Assembly (NCBI GenBank): GCA_024958655.1
Contig: JANWUR010000002.1
Coordinates: 248,001-312,000 of the forward strand
Reading direction: 5' to 3'
DNA from: Cyanobium sp. FGCU6
GTDB lineage: Bacteria > Cyanobacteriota > Cyanobacteriia > PCC-6307 > Cyanobiaceae
DNA length: 64,000 bases
Shown: positions 42,349-50,105 of the stretch, in pieces
How the letters are laid out: each line of letters starts with the position of its first letter
Position numbering within the stretch: position 1 is the first letter of the stretch
Program-made: the position numbers and the translations under genes
Notes under the pieces: generated by a model
What the model saw: the letters and a program-made list of their open reading frames with translations, nothing else
The model's database searches: none
Told to the model about the DNA's origin: nothing

Positions 42349-42672
42349 TCAGGCCATCTGCAGCCTCAACGCACCCAGCGCCTTACGATCGGCCTCCAGC
42401 TGGCAGCGGTGCAGCAGCTCCTGCTGGGCCAGCAGCCGCCCATCCAGCTCATCCACCCGCGCCAGGCACTGCTGGATCGCCGGGATCACCTCCTCCTCCA
42501 GCAGGGTGATTTCCTCTTCTCCATAGGGCTGCTCGATCCAGGTGCGCCGCAGCGGCAGCCCCCGCCGCAGCTGCAGGATCCGCTCGATCGCCTTGAGGCT
42601 GGATTCGAGCAGCAGGAACGGATCCTCCTCTGGTTTGCAGAACGGAGAAACCGCAGCAGAAAGCATGGCCAT
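42349..42672 (-). CDS. Coiled helical protein, paralogous to a remnant at 45.2 kb
   Basis: A 107-residue protein beginning MAMLSAAVSPFCKPEEDPF. It is helical, with the block WIEQPYGEEEITLLEEEVIP followed by ARVDELDGRLLAQQELLHRC. A related but broken copy lies at 45,195-45,365 on the same strand. Function unknown; the order relative to scaffold and small-basic gene is the same in both copies. Confidence 0.6.
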   Translation of the reverse strand: MAMLSAAVSPFCKPEEDPFLLLESSLKAIERILQLRRGLPLRRTWIEQPYGEEEITLLEEEVIPAIQQCLARVDELDGRLLAQQELLHRCQLEADRKALGALRLQMA

Positions 42673-42951
42673 GGAATCGGCGCCGAGAGCGGCGCAGCGA
42701 CGGGACCGATCCCAGCGGGGGCCTGACGCAGGAAGGCCCCAGACTGGAGAGGACCCGGAGCAAGACCGGCGGGGGGGATAGCCACAGGAGGCTGAGGTCC
42801 GCCGCCACGGCGCAGCGGCTCACTCGCGGTAGAGGCCCCCGGACCGATTAATCACCGTGGCTGTGCCATTGGTTGCACGGCCCTGTCACCTTCTGCGCTG
42901 GTGGCGCGGGCCAGCCCGATCAGGCAGGTGGGCATCAGTTCAGCCAACGCC

Positions 42952-43089
42952 ATGCTCCGCATTCACGGCGACCGCAGCAGCCTCCTGGCGGCCCTCGCTG
43001 CCCACTGGGCCGACCAGCAACTGCAGATCCCGGCGACGCTCAAGCCGGTGGTGCGGCCGATCCGCCGTCAGCCTCGGCCGCTGCGCTGA
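42952..43089 (+). CDS. Possible 45-residue gene
   Basis: A short frame (MLRIHGDRSSLLAALAAHWA, then QIPATLKPVVRPIRRQP) that ends just before the scaffold remnant. Composition and lack of a clear ribosome-binding site make it doubtful. It may be part of the decayed segment. Confidence 0.25.
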   Translation: MLRIHGDRSSLLAALAAHWADQQLQIPATLKPVVRPIRRQPRPLR

Positions 43090-43378
43090 ACGGGCCGCTC
43101 AGGCCACTGGCAGACAGCTTTCGCCTCAGCACCGCCAAGGACGGCAGCGATGTGCTCGAGCCTCTCGACAGCCAGGGGCACCCGCTGTTGGGTGATGACG
43201 GCCGGGCGATGAGATCGGCTGAGTACCTCGATCAGCTGCGGCTGCATCCGTTGTACGGCCTCTGACCACTGGCGCAGCAGGTGTCGGCTATGGCGAGGTG
43301 ATCAACCCGCAGGCCATGAGCGCCAGTGAGCTGTACCGGGCTGGCTTTGTCAGCAAGGGCCGCCTGGCCCGACGCTGA
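43090..43378 (+). pseudogene. Remnant of a scaffold-like gene
   Basis: In one frame the translation contains ADSFRLSTAKDGSDVLEPLD and SQGHPLLGDDGRAMRSAEYL up to an early stop at 43263-43265. It then continues in another frame with NPQAMSASELYRAGFVSKGR to a stop at 43376-43378. The same words in the same order occur in the intact scaffold at 30,507-31,403. The frameshift, stop and missing N-terminal half make it a clear pseudogene. Confidence 0.85.
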
Positions 43379-43435
43379 ACGCATCTGCCAGCCGTGCCTA
43401 CGGTGAATTCATCGGGAGGATAGGGGTGAAAAGCG

Positions 43436-44320
43436 ATGGCCAGGCCTGAACAGCGGTTGGCGGCCAACGTTCCTGGCCCCTTCTTTGTCGATGCCACCTG
43501 CATCGACTGCGGCACCTGCTGGCAGTTCGATCCGCTGCACTACGCCCCGACCGGCTGCAGTTCACGGGTGCAGCGCCAACCTGAGGGCGATGCCGAACTG
43601 CGGCTGGCGCTGCTGGCGCTGCAGGCCTGTCCGGTGGCCGCGATCGGCACCAGCCGCGAACTGCTGCGTCAGATGCCGTCTGATGGCTTTCCGGTTCTGA
43701 TCACGCGCCATGCAGGCGGGGATGTCTACTACTGCGGTTGGGCGTCCAAGCGCAGCTTTGGTGCCAGCAGCTGGCTGGTGGTCCGCCCTGAGGGCAACGT
43801 GTTGATCGATGGTCCGCGCTGGAGCGCACCGCTGGCGCGGCGCATCATGGATTTGGGCGGCCTGCAGCGGATCGTGCTCACGCATCGCGATGACGTGGCC
43901 GATCATGCGCAGTGGGCCCGGGCGTTTGGAGCCGAGCGCTGGATCCACGCGGCCGACGCCGATGCCGCCCCCCAGGCCGAGCACCAGCTGAGCGGCAGCG
44001 ATGCCCAGCATCTGGATGCGGACCTGCAGCTGATCCCCACCCCCGGTCACACGGCCGGTTCGATGGTGGCGGTACTGGGAGCGCGCAAACAGGTGCTGTT
44101 CAGCGGCGATCACCTCTGGTGGAACCCGGCGCATCAAGCGGTCGTGGCTTCCAGGACGTACTGCTGGTGGAACTGGAGCGCGCAGCTGTGCTCAGTCGAG
44201 CGGCTCCTGGATCTGGATGTGGCCTGGCTGCTGCCTGGTCATGGCCATCAGCATCAGTTCGCGCCCGGCCAGTGGCGAGTTGCTCTGGAGCAGACGCTGG
44301 CCTACGCCAATGCGCAATGA
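43436..44320 (+). CDS. MBL-fold hydrolase with N-terminal [4Fe-4S] ferredoxin domain
   Basis: A 294-residue protein. Cysteines C22, C25, C28 and C65 (CIDCGTC...ACPVAAIG) form a single-cluster ferredoxin motif at the N-terminus. A metallo-beta-lactamase domain follows: THRDDVADH (in place of the usual HxHxDH), TPGHTAGS, FSGDHLWW and LLPGHGHQH. The ferredoxin plus MBL combination is known from cyanobacteria and plants, where the function is unsettled. It lies between two remnants of prophage genes, not in a phage operon. Confidence 0.85.
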   Translation: MARPEQRLAANVPGPFFVDATCIDCGTCWQFDPLHYAPTGCSSRVQRQPEGDAELRLALLALQACPVAAIGTSRELLRQMPSDGFPVLITRHAGGDVYYCGWASKRSFGASSWLVVRPEGNVLIDGPRWSAPLARRIMDLGGLQRIVLTHRDDVADHAQWARAFGAERWIHAADADAAPQAEHQLSGSDAQHLDADLQLIPTPGHTAGSMVAVLGARKQVLFSGDHLWWNPAHQAVVASRTYCWWNWSAQLCSVERLLDLDVAWLLPGHGHQHQFAPGQWRVALEQTLAYANAQ

Positions 44321-44331
44321 GGGGACAGCAG

Positions 44332-44353
44332 AAAGGCCCGCTGGTGCCGGGCC
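44332..44353 (-). terminator. Hairpin with T-run, minus-strand terminator
   Basis: GGCCCG (44335-44340) pairs with CGGGCC (44348-44353), and on the minus strand the stem is followed by TTT. It would end the small gene at 44375-44560 and mirrors the hairpin after its paralogue at 32.7 kb. Confidence 0.5.
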
Positions 44354-44374
44354 GGAGGCGATCGCCAACAGGCC

Positions 44375-44560
44375 TCAGAGCACTGTGACGGTGCCGAGGC
44401 GTTCGGCAGCCAGCTTGCGGGCGATCGCGTAGGCCTGGGTCCTAGGGATGAACCGGGCCTTTTTGACTGGGGGGCCTGAGCGGCCGTCGTTGCGCACGAT
44501 GCGCTCTTGATCAGTGGCTTTGCTGCCGTTGGGATCGAGGGGCAGGATCACCTGCCGCAC
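44375..44560 (-). CDS. Small basic protein, paralogous family member 2
   Basis: A 61-residue protein (MRQVILPLDPNGSKATDQER) ending GPPVKKARFIPRTQAYAI and ARKLAAERLGTVTVL. It is closely related to the gene at 32,715-32,927 in the late phage region but with a different N-terminus. The structured element found upstream of that gene is not obvious here. It may be a surviving gene of the decayed second copy. Confidence 0.5.
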   Translation of the reverse strand: MRQVILPLDPNGSKATDQERIVRNDGRSGPPVKKARFIPRTQAYAIARKLAAERLGTVTVL

Positions 44561-44696
44561 CGGGCAAGAGACGGCGGCAGGTAGCCATCGAGAGGTGGGG
44601 GGGGATGGACACCTCCGGATCGCCCATGCCGTTGCCAGCGTCTGAGCTGAAACCCGCTGGGCAGTGCTGGTGACACACGGGTCGCGGATTGATGGC

Positions 44697-45101
44697 TCAA
44701 CGGCGCTGCGGCACCACCTCCATGCCGATCGGTGCCAGAGCGATCAGGGCCAGCTTGATGTGCTGAATGCCAAAGGGGATGCCGATGATCGTGACGAAAC
44801 AGGCCACCGCTGAGCTGAGGTGACCGATCGCCAGCCACCAGCCGGCCACCACAAACCAGATCACGTTGCCGAGCAGACCAAAGGGGCCGGTGCCGAAATC
44901 GCTTTGGCCGGTGAGCTCATGGCGGCTGACGGCTTCCAGACCGAACGGCCAGAAGGAGAAGTTGCCGATCACAAAGCAGGCCCGCGCCCACGGGATCCCC
45001 ACGATCGTGATGGCGCAGACCACACCCGCCAGCCACCACCCGAGGCCCATCACCAGTCCGCCGAGCACGAACCAGAGGATGTTGAGCAGGAAGCGGAGCA
45101 T
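44697..45101 (-). CDS. yccF: YccF domain membrane protein
   Basis: A 134-residue protein with several hydrophobic segments and the duplicated YccF motif: FVLGGLVMGLGWWLAGVVCA ITIVGIPWARACF, and again VIWFVVAGWWLAIGHL with FVTIIGIPFGIQH. The family is a small conserved inner-membrane protein of unknown function. The ATG at 45101 gives the standard N-terminus LRFLLNILWFVLGG. Confidence 0.9.
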   Translation of the reverse strand: MLRFLLNILWFVLGGLVMGLGWWLAGVVCAITIVGIPWARACFVIGNFSFWPFGLEAVSRHELTGQSDFGTGPFGLLGNVIWFVVAGWWLAIGHLSSAVACFVTIIGIPFGIQHIKLALIALAPIGMEVVPQRR

Positions 45102-45194
45102 GGCTGCAGATTGCCACGGTTCGCCGCCTGGAGCAGCCATCAAAGCTGGCCCAGCGGCCAGGGCGACGGGTGGCTGACCAGCAGCAGCTGAGTC

Positions 45195-45365
45195 GGCGGG
45201 GGGCTGCGCCATGGCCTGCAGCAGAGCACCACGGGCTTGTGGAGGGCTTCCAGCTCGGTATCGATCTCCTCGATCCGGCGCAGAAGTTTGCTCAGCACAG
45301 GCATCGGTTCTTCCTTCAGCTACGTGATCTCCGCCTCGCCGTAGGGGTGATCAATCCAGCAGCAT
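45195..45365 (-). pseudogene. Remnant related to the 42.3 kb coiled protein
   Basis: Read on the minus strand, CWIDHPYGEAEIT, an in-frame TAG, then LKEEPMPVLSKLLRRIEEID TELEALHKP parallels the intact protein at 42,349-42,672 (WIEQPYGEEEITLLEEE). The stop codon is at the place of a leucine in the intact copy (TTG to TAG would explain it). No start is present in a suitable place, so it is a dead fragment. Confidence 0.8.
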
Positions 45366-45550
45366 GGGATGGGCCGGTGGCGGCGGCAGAGCGCTGATTC
45401 CGCGGAAGCCGGGATGCCAGCATCACAGCGTGTGGCCGTGACGATCGGCGCCGCGACGGGCGGGGGGGGGCAAGAGACCTTGTTCACCACCGTCACTGAA
45501 GTTCCTATCCTACTGATTACACGTCACAACTGTCTTGGATCTTGTTCACC

Positions 45551-46480
45551 ATGAAGCCAGGTCTCACCCTGCCAAGCCGTTCGGTTCGGGATTACCTCAG
45601 CTGCTCTGAGGTCTGGAGTGCCTTTCTTGCTGATGGGGGCTTCATGATAGGCGACATTGTTGTCGCCGACCCCTTCAAGGCCGGCACAACCTGGACGCAA
45701 TGGATTCTTCAGCAGATCCTCCACAATGGCGCCGAACTGGAGGCGTCGCTCTCTGACTCCTCGCCTTGGCTGGACTCGAGCTTCGGGGATCATTCCGCGA
45801 TGCTGGCATGCCTCACTCAGCAGCGGCAGCGTGGTGAACGCCGTGTGATTAAATCTCACCTACCTGCCGATTGCCTGCCCATTGATGATGCAGCCCGCTA
45901 TGTATTCGTTGGACGCAACGGCAAGGACCTTGCCATCAGCTTTCATCGCTACTTGCGGCAGTTCACCCCCGACACGCTGGAGCGCATCAATGACATCCAC
46001 GCGACATGGTCCGCCGAGGCGAGACCGCTTGTGATCCCTGAAGATCCCCAGGAATTCTTCGAGGCGTGGCTTTCCAGCGATGGCTATGGCTGCTGCGATC
46101 TCTTTGATGTGGTGGGGTCGTGGTGGCAGCTGCGTCACCAGGCCAATGTGCTGCTGCTGCACTACGCCCAGCTGAACCAGGATCCAGAAGGACAGATCCG
46201 GCGCCTTGCCGCCTTCATCGGGGTGGAGCCTGAGGCGTTGAAGCTCGATCGCATTCTTGAGCACGCGTCCTTCTCCTTCATGCGTGCACATGCCGAGCGG
46301 CTGGCGCCGTTTGGGGGCAAACATATGCAGGACGCCAGGATGTTCTTCGATCAGGGGCCTGCCCGTGATCACCGCGACGTGCTCAGCCCGGAGCACATCG
46401 AGCGCTTTGATCAGCAGGCCCATCAGAAGCTCTCCCCAGCCTGCGCCCACTGGCTCGAGACCGGTCAGTGGCCAGCGTGA
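45551..46480 (+). CDS. PAPS-dependent sulfotransferase
   Basis: A 309-residue protein of the Sulfotransfer_1 type. The PAPS-binding loop is FKAGTTWTQW near residue 40, the 3'-phosphate motif includes YVFVGRNGKDLAISFHRY, and a C-terminal part contains FMRAHAERLAPFGGKHM as in the conserved RKGxxGDWK-like region (here divergent). The substrate is unknown; cyanobacterial members are thought to act on metabolites or cell-surface glycans. The ATG at 45551 is used. It lies outside the phage operons and is the first of the cargo-like genes. Confidence 0.82.
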   Translation: MKPGLTLPSRSVRDYLSCSEVWSAFLADGGFMIGDIVVADPFKAGTTWTQWILQQILHNGAELEASLSDSSPWLDSSFGDHSAMLACLTQQRQRGERRVIKSHLPADCLPIDDAARYVFVGRNGKDLAISFHRYLRQFTPDTLERINDIHATWSAEARPLVIPEDPQEFFEAWLSSDGYGCCDLFDVVGSWWQLRHQANVLLLHYAQLNQDPEGQIRRLAAFIGVEPEALKLDRILEHASFSFMRAHAERLAPFGGKHMQDARMFFDQGPARDHRDVLSPEHIERFDQQAHQKLSPACAHWLETGQWPA

Positions 46481-46586
46481 CACGGCAATCGGTCCAAATC
46501 CTTGGGACGCCCCGTCGCGTGCAGATCAACCGTGCGGACAATCGCGAGGCTGGTGGCCAGCGGATACGCCCCCCTCGGACCCATAA

Positions 46587-47675
46587 TTGCGAGTGGCCGC
46601 TTCAACGCCGCTGCCCTCATCAGGCGCTTCTCTCCGGTCAACGACGGCTGAATCTGCACAGGTCTTGCGCGGCCGGATGCTGGCCGTTGGCTACTGCAGC
46701 CTGTTGGGCGGCCTGTCCACCCTGCCGGGCTGGGGCTTTCTGCTCTTTCCGGAGCTGGGCCCTCTGGCGGCCACCGTGCTGAGCCGGCCCAACGGTCGAT
46801 GGGCCTCGTCGCCCTGGCAGCTGGTCGTGGTGCCCACAACGGCGGCAGTGGGCGGGCTGTGGATCCACAATCACGTCGCCATCGAAAGCCTGGCTCTGCT
46901 GCTGGCGGTGCTGGCGGCCCGGCTGTTACTCAGCCTGTTTCGCAGCACCCTGGCGCCGGCGCTGTCTGCCGCCGCTCTGCCGGTGATCGTGGGCATCCAC
47001 AGCTGGGCCTACCCCGTGCAGATCGCCATCGGTCTGATCGGCCTGAATGCCGTGTTGGCCGTTTTGCGTCGCAGGCAGGGGGGGAGGGGGGATATGGCTT
47101 CCCCGGTTGACGCCGATGTCGCAGCGGAACCGGGCTGGCAGAGGTCCTGGTGGGTCTACCTGTCACTGATGGTGGGGCTGGTTCAGCTCACTGGATGGCG
47201 GGTGCTGCTGCTCCCGCCGCTGATCGTCATCTCCCATGAGCGCTTCATCGAGCCGACCCACTGTCCCTGGCTGGGGCGGGCCTGGCAACTGCCGCTTGCC
47301 TGCGGCATCGCCGGTGGCGTGGGGGTGCTCGCAGCCCAGCTGCTGAAGCCGCACATCGCCCTGGGGATGGGGATGAGCCTGGGGGTCAATCTGCTGTTGA
47401 TGCAGAGGCTGCGGATGTGGTTGCCGCCGCTTCTCGCGGCGGGCCTACTGCCGTTCCTGATCCCTGATGCCGATGGCCGCTACGTCCTCGGCATCACCGT
47501 CGCTGCGGCGGTGCTGGCGCTCAGCTCTCCACTTGCACGCGCAAGATGGGCGAGGTCGGGGCCTTCAGTTCGCTCTTGTTCAGCACCGAGGCCCGGCACC
47601 ACCTTCAGCACCTCACCCGCGATCAGGAGGGCAGCCCGGAGGTGGATGGCCTGCCTGTCCGGGAAATGGAGCTGA
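46587..47675 (+). CDS. HPP-like membrane protein, internally duplicated
   Basis: About 362 residues from a TTG; a GTG at 46593 or the ATG at 46677 is also possible. Two similar membrane halves are visible: FLLFPELGPLAATVLSRPNG with WQLVVVPTTAAVGGLWIHNH, and LLLPPLIVISHERFIEPTHC with WQLPLACGIAGGVGVLAAQL. The first half resembles the HPP family. The last 50 residues look unlike the rest (low complexity, RARWARSGPSVRSC) and may result from a frameshift that lengthened the protein. Function unknown; HPP proteins have been linked to nitrite transport in chloroplasts. Confidence 0.65.
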   Translation: MRVAASTPLPSSGASLRSTTAESAQVLRGRMLAVGYCSLLGGLSTLPGWGFLLFPELGPLAATVLSRPNGRWASSPWQLVVVPTTAAVGGLWIHNHVAIESLALLLAVLAARLLLSLFRSTLAPALSAAALPVIVGIHSWAYPVQIAIGLIGLNAVLAVLRRRQGGRGDMASPVDADVAAEPGWQRSWWVYLSLMVGLVQLTGWRVLLLPPLIVISHERFIEPTHCPWLGRAWQLPLACGIAGGVGVLAAQLLKPHIALGMGMSLGVNLLLMQRLRMWLPPLLAAGLLPFLIPDADGRYVLGITVAAAVLALSSPLARARWARSGPSVRSCSAPRPGTTFSTSPAIRRAARRWMACLSGKWS

Positions 47676-47676
47676 A

Positions 47677-47814
47677 CGTGACGTCAACTCCTGCTACGAC
47701 GGTTCTGAAGAAAACACAAGCTGGAACTGCGGCGGGGAGGACGCGACCGAGGATCCCGAGGTGCCGGCCCGTTCGGTGCTGATGCTGCGGGCAGAAGCTC
47801 GCGACACCGCATGA
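47677..47814 (+). pseudogene. Fragment resembling the GlgX/isoamylase C-terminal region
   Basis: In one frame the translation includes NSCYDGSEENTSWNCGGEDA followed by TEDPEVPARSVLMLR. This strongly resembles the block (NRDGSxxNxSWNCGxEGPTxDPxVxxLR) of glycogen debranching enzymes. Only this block is present, with no start and a stop within a few codons, so it is a remnant. It overlaps a short frame on the same strand that is not supported. Confidence 0.6.
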
Positions 47815-47824
47815 TCGCAGCGCC

Positions 47825-49216
47825 ATGCAAACCCTCGCGAGCCGCTCAACGCCCGTCTCCGCCATGTCAGTGACACCCCCAACCTCCGCCACTCCAGGGC
47901 TGCGCCGCTGCCTTGGCCCAGCGGCGATCCTCGGCCAGTCCCTGGCCACGGTCGGGCTCACCCTCACGGCCGTTCTCAACATTCCCGATGTGCAGCAGGC
48001 TGCAGGGAGAGCCACCTGGCTCGCCTATGCCATCGCCCTCGCGGTGATCTTGCTGGTAAGCGAGACATTGGTGCTTTTCCGCCATGAGCCCGCCCGCCCC
48101 ACCGGCATCGCCGGTTATGTGGAGGTGGGCCTGGGCCAGGGTGTCGGCGGTCTCGCCAGTTGGGCAATGCTGCTGGGCTACGGCGCCGCAGCCCTGGCCT
48201 GCATGGCTTTTCTCGGCTCCTACCTCAGCTTCCTACTGTCACCCCTGGGGCTGCCGCCGCTGCCCCTGGCCACCTTTCTGGTCGGTGCCCTGGCCAGCCT
48301 GGACCTGGCCCGCCGCGACGTGCGTCTCTCAACCACCACCATGCTGCTCACCGAGACCTTCTCGGTGCTGATCGTGCTGGGGCTCTGCCTGGCGGTGCTG
48401 CATCAGGGAGGTGCGGCGGCTGATCTGCAGGCGATCGATCCCAGCGGGGACACGGGCTCCCAGGTGCGCGCCGGGCTGATGGTGGCCGTGCTCAGCTTCA
48501 TGGGATTCGAAAGCGCCGCCAACCTCGGTCAGGAAGCGCTGCGGCCGGAGCAGGCCGTGCCCCGGGCTCTGCGGACTTCGGTGTTGGTGGCGGGTGGGCT
48601 GTTTCTGTTCTGGGCGGTGGTGCTCAGCGAGGGGCTGGGCTGGTTGCCGGCCGCGCAGCGCACGGCCCTCGATCCGATCACCCTGCTCGCCGATCAGCTC
48701 GGCCAGAGCGGTTCCGGCCGCTGGATCCAGTTCGGCACATTTCTCTGCCTGTTCGGCAGCAGCCTGGGCAGCCTCACGGCCTTTGGCCGTTTGGGTCTGG
48801 GGCTGGCCAGGCAGGGGGTTCTGCCACGCCGCCTGGCTGCCGTTCACCCCCGATTCCAGACTCCCGCGCCAGCCATGATTGGCCTTGGGCTGCCGATCAT
48901 CGGCTTCGGTGCCGTACTGGTGCAGCGGGGTCTGCCCCCGGAGACGCTCTACAACCTGTTTGGAGGGGTCACGGTGCTCAGCTTCCTGCTGGTGTACGGG
49001 CTGGTGGGGGTGTCGAGCATGAGAACGCCGCTGGCTGGCTGCAGGCCCTGGCGCAGGGTGCTGACAGGGGTCTGCTCCCTAATGGCGGTGTTGGCGGTGG
49101 CCTGCGGCTATCTCTGGGGGGTGATCGGCCACCAGAACGGCCTGCTGATCAGTTTTGCCGGATTGATCGGAATCGGAGCGGTGCTTACCGCTCACCGCTC
49201 TCGGCGCATCGGCTGA
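47825..49216 (+). CDS. APC family amino-acid permease
   Basis: A 463-residue multi-span protein with the APC core: LGPAAILGQSLATVGLTLTA at the N-terminus, ARPTGIAGYVEVGLGQGVGG, SFMGFESAANLGQEALRPEQ (the conserved GFE-x-A-x-x region), and about 12 hydrophobic segments in total. It would exchange or import amino acids or amines; the substrate is not evident. The ATG at 47825 or the one 13 residues later are both plausible. Confidence 0.85.
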   Translation: MQTLASRSTPVSAMSVTPPTSATPGLRRCLGPAAILGQSLATVGLTLTAVLNIPDVQQAAGRATWLAYAIALAVILLVSETLVLFRHEPARPTGIAGYVEVGLGQGVGGLASWAMLLGYGAAALACMAFLGSYLSFLLSPLGLPPLPLATFLVGALASLDLARRDVRLSTTTMLLTETFSVLIVLGLCLAVLHQGGAAADLQAIDPSGDTGSQVRAGLMVAVLSFMGFESAANLGQEALRPEQAVPRALRTSVLVAGGLFLFWAVVLSEGLGWLPAAQRTALDPITLLADQLGQSGSGRWIQFGTFLCLFGSSLGSLTAFGRLGLGLARQGVLPRRLAAVHPRFQTPAPAMIGLGLPIIGFGAVLVQRGLPPETLYNLFGGVTVLSFLLVYGLVGVSSMRTPLAGCRPWRRVLTGVCSLMAVLAVACGYLWGVIGHQNGLLISFAGLIGIGAVLTAHRSRRIG

Positions 49217-49405
49217 TGGGGTTGCCGGCGGTGAATCTGCAGGGGGTGGGGCGTCTGGCAGATGCGATCGGCGATGGAGGGCGGCATCTGCCGGCACCTG
49301 GAACCGCTGGCGCAAGGTTTTGGTGTACTCACCAGCACCACGACTTGTGCGGCACTGCTCTGAGTTTCAAGTGTTAAAATATTACGGTATGGATTTGTTG
49401 AAGTC

Positions 49406-50050
49406 ATGCTGCGCTGTTTCCCCTACGGGTTTCTGGCCGTTGGCGCCACCGCTGTGCTCGCTGTTGCCAGCCCTGCGCAGGCAGTTCTCACTTACAACAT
49501 CTACGAGAGCGGCAGCGATGTGATCATCGCAGCGACCGGTTCGCTGGCCATCGGCAATCCCTTCTTGCCCGGCGGGATCGCCTGCATCGATCCTGGATCG
49601 ATTATTTCTGTGTCTGCATCGATCTGCACAGGACCCTCCGGCATCAGTCTGCCTTTTTACGCTGTCACAGGCCCAGCTTCTTTTAATGACAACGCTAACC
49701 TGTATCTTGCGTCGTCCGTCTCCGGCATTGCGACTACCTTCTCCGGCGACCCGAATACCTTTATCGGCACGGGCTTCGTCGGCCTTCCTTCGACATACTC
49801 ACCCGGTTCTCCGCTCTTCAGCAGTGCAACATTCGGCTCCACCACCCTAGCCACGCTCGGCTTCACCACGACAGGCCTGATCGGTAGCTGGACCCTTACC
49901 GATGGCGGTGACACCATCAACGTGGTGGTTGGACCGACAGCAGTGCCCGCGCCCCTGCCGCTGCTCGGCGCAGGCGCCGCCTTATCCTTCAGCCGGCGTC
50001 TCCGCCGCCGCGTCAGGCTGGGCAGATCCACACCTGTGGATCAGGGCTGA
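49406..50050 (+). CDS. PEP-CTERM exported protein
   Basis: A 214-residue protein with a cleavable signal (MLRCFPYGFLAVGATAVLAV ASPAQA), a strand-rich mature part, and the PEP-CTERM end VPAPLPLLGAGAALSFSRRL followed by basic residues. The C-terminal helix and arginines match the EpsH/exosortase-processed tail of cyanobacteria. It probably forms part of the envelope or exopolysaccharide layer. Base composition is lower in GC than adjacent genes. Confidence 0.85.
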   Translation: MLRCFPYGFLAVGATAVLAVASPAQAVLTYNIYESGSDVIIAATGSLAIGNPFLPGGIACIDPGSIISVSASICTGPSGISLPFYAVTGPASFNDNANLYLASSVSGIATTFSGDPNTFIGTGFVGLPSTYSPGSPLFSSATFGSTTLATLGFTTTGLIGSWTLTDGGDTINVVVGPTAVPAPLPLLGAGAALSFSRRLRRRVRLGRSTPVDQG

Positions 50051-50105
50051 GCAGCAGAGCCCAAGGCGGGCCCCACTCACCGGCCGGCTGCGGCCCGCCT
50101 CAGAC

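Noticed and set aside
47546-47782. A 78-codon frame after the HPP-like gene
   Set aside because: The first part looks protein-like but the frame overlaps the GlgX-like fragment and the end of the HPP-like gene. It was not kept as a gene.
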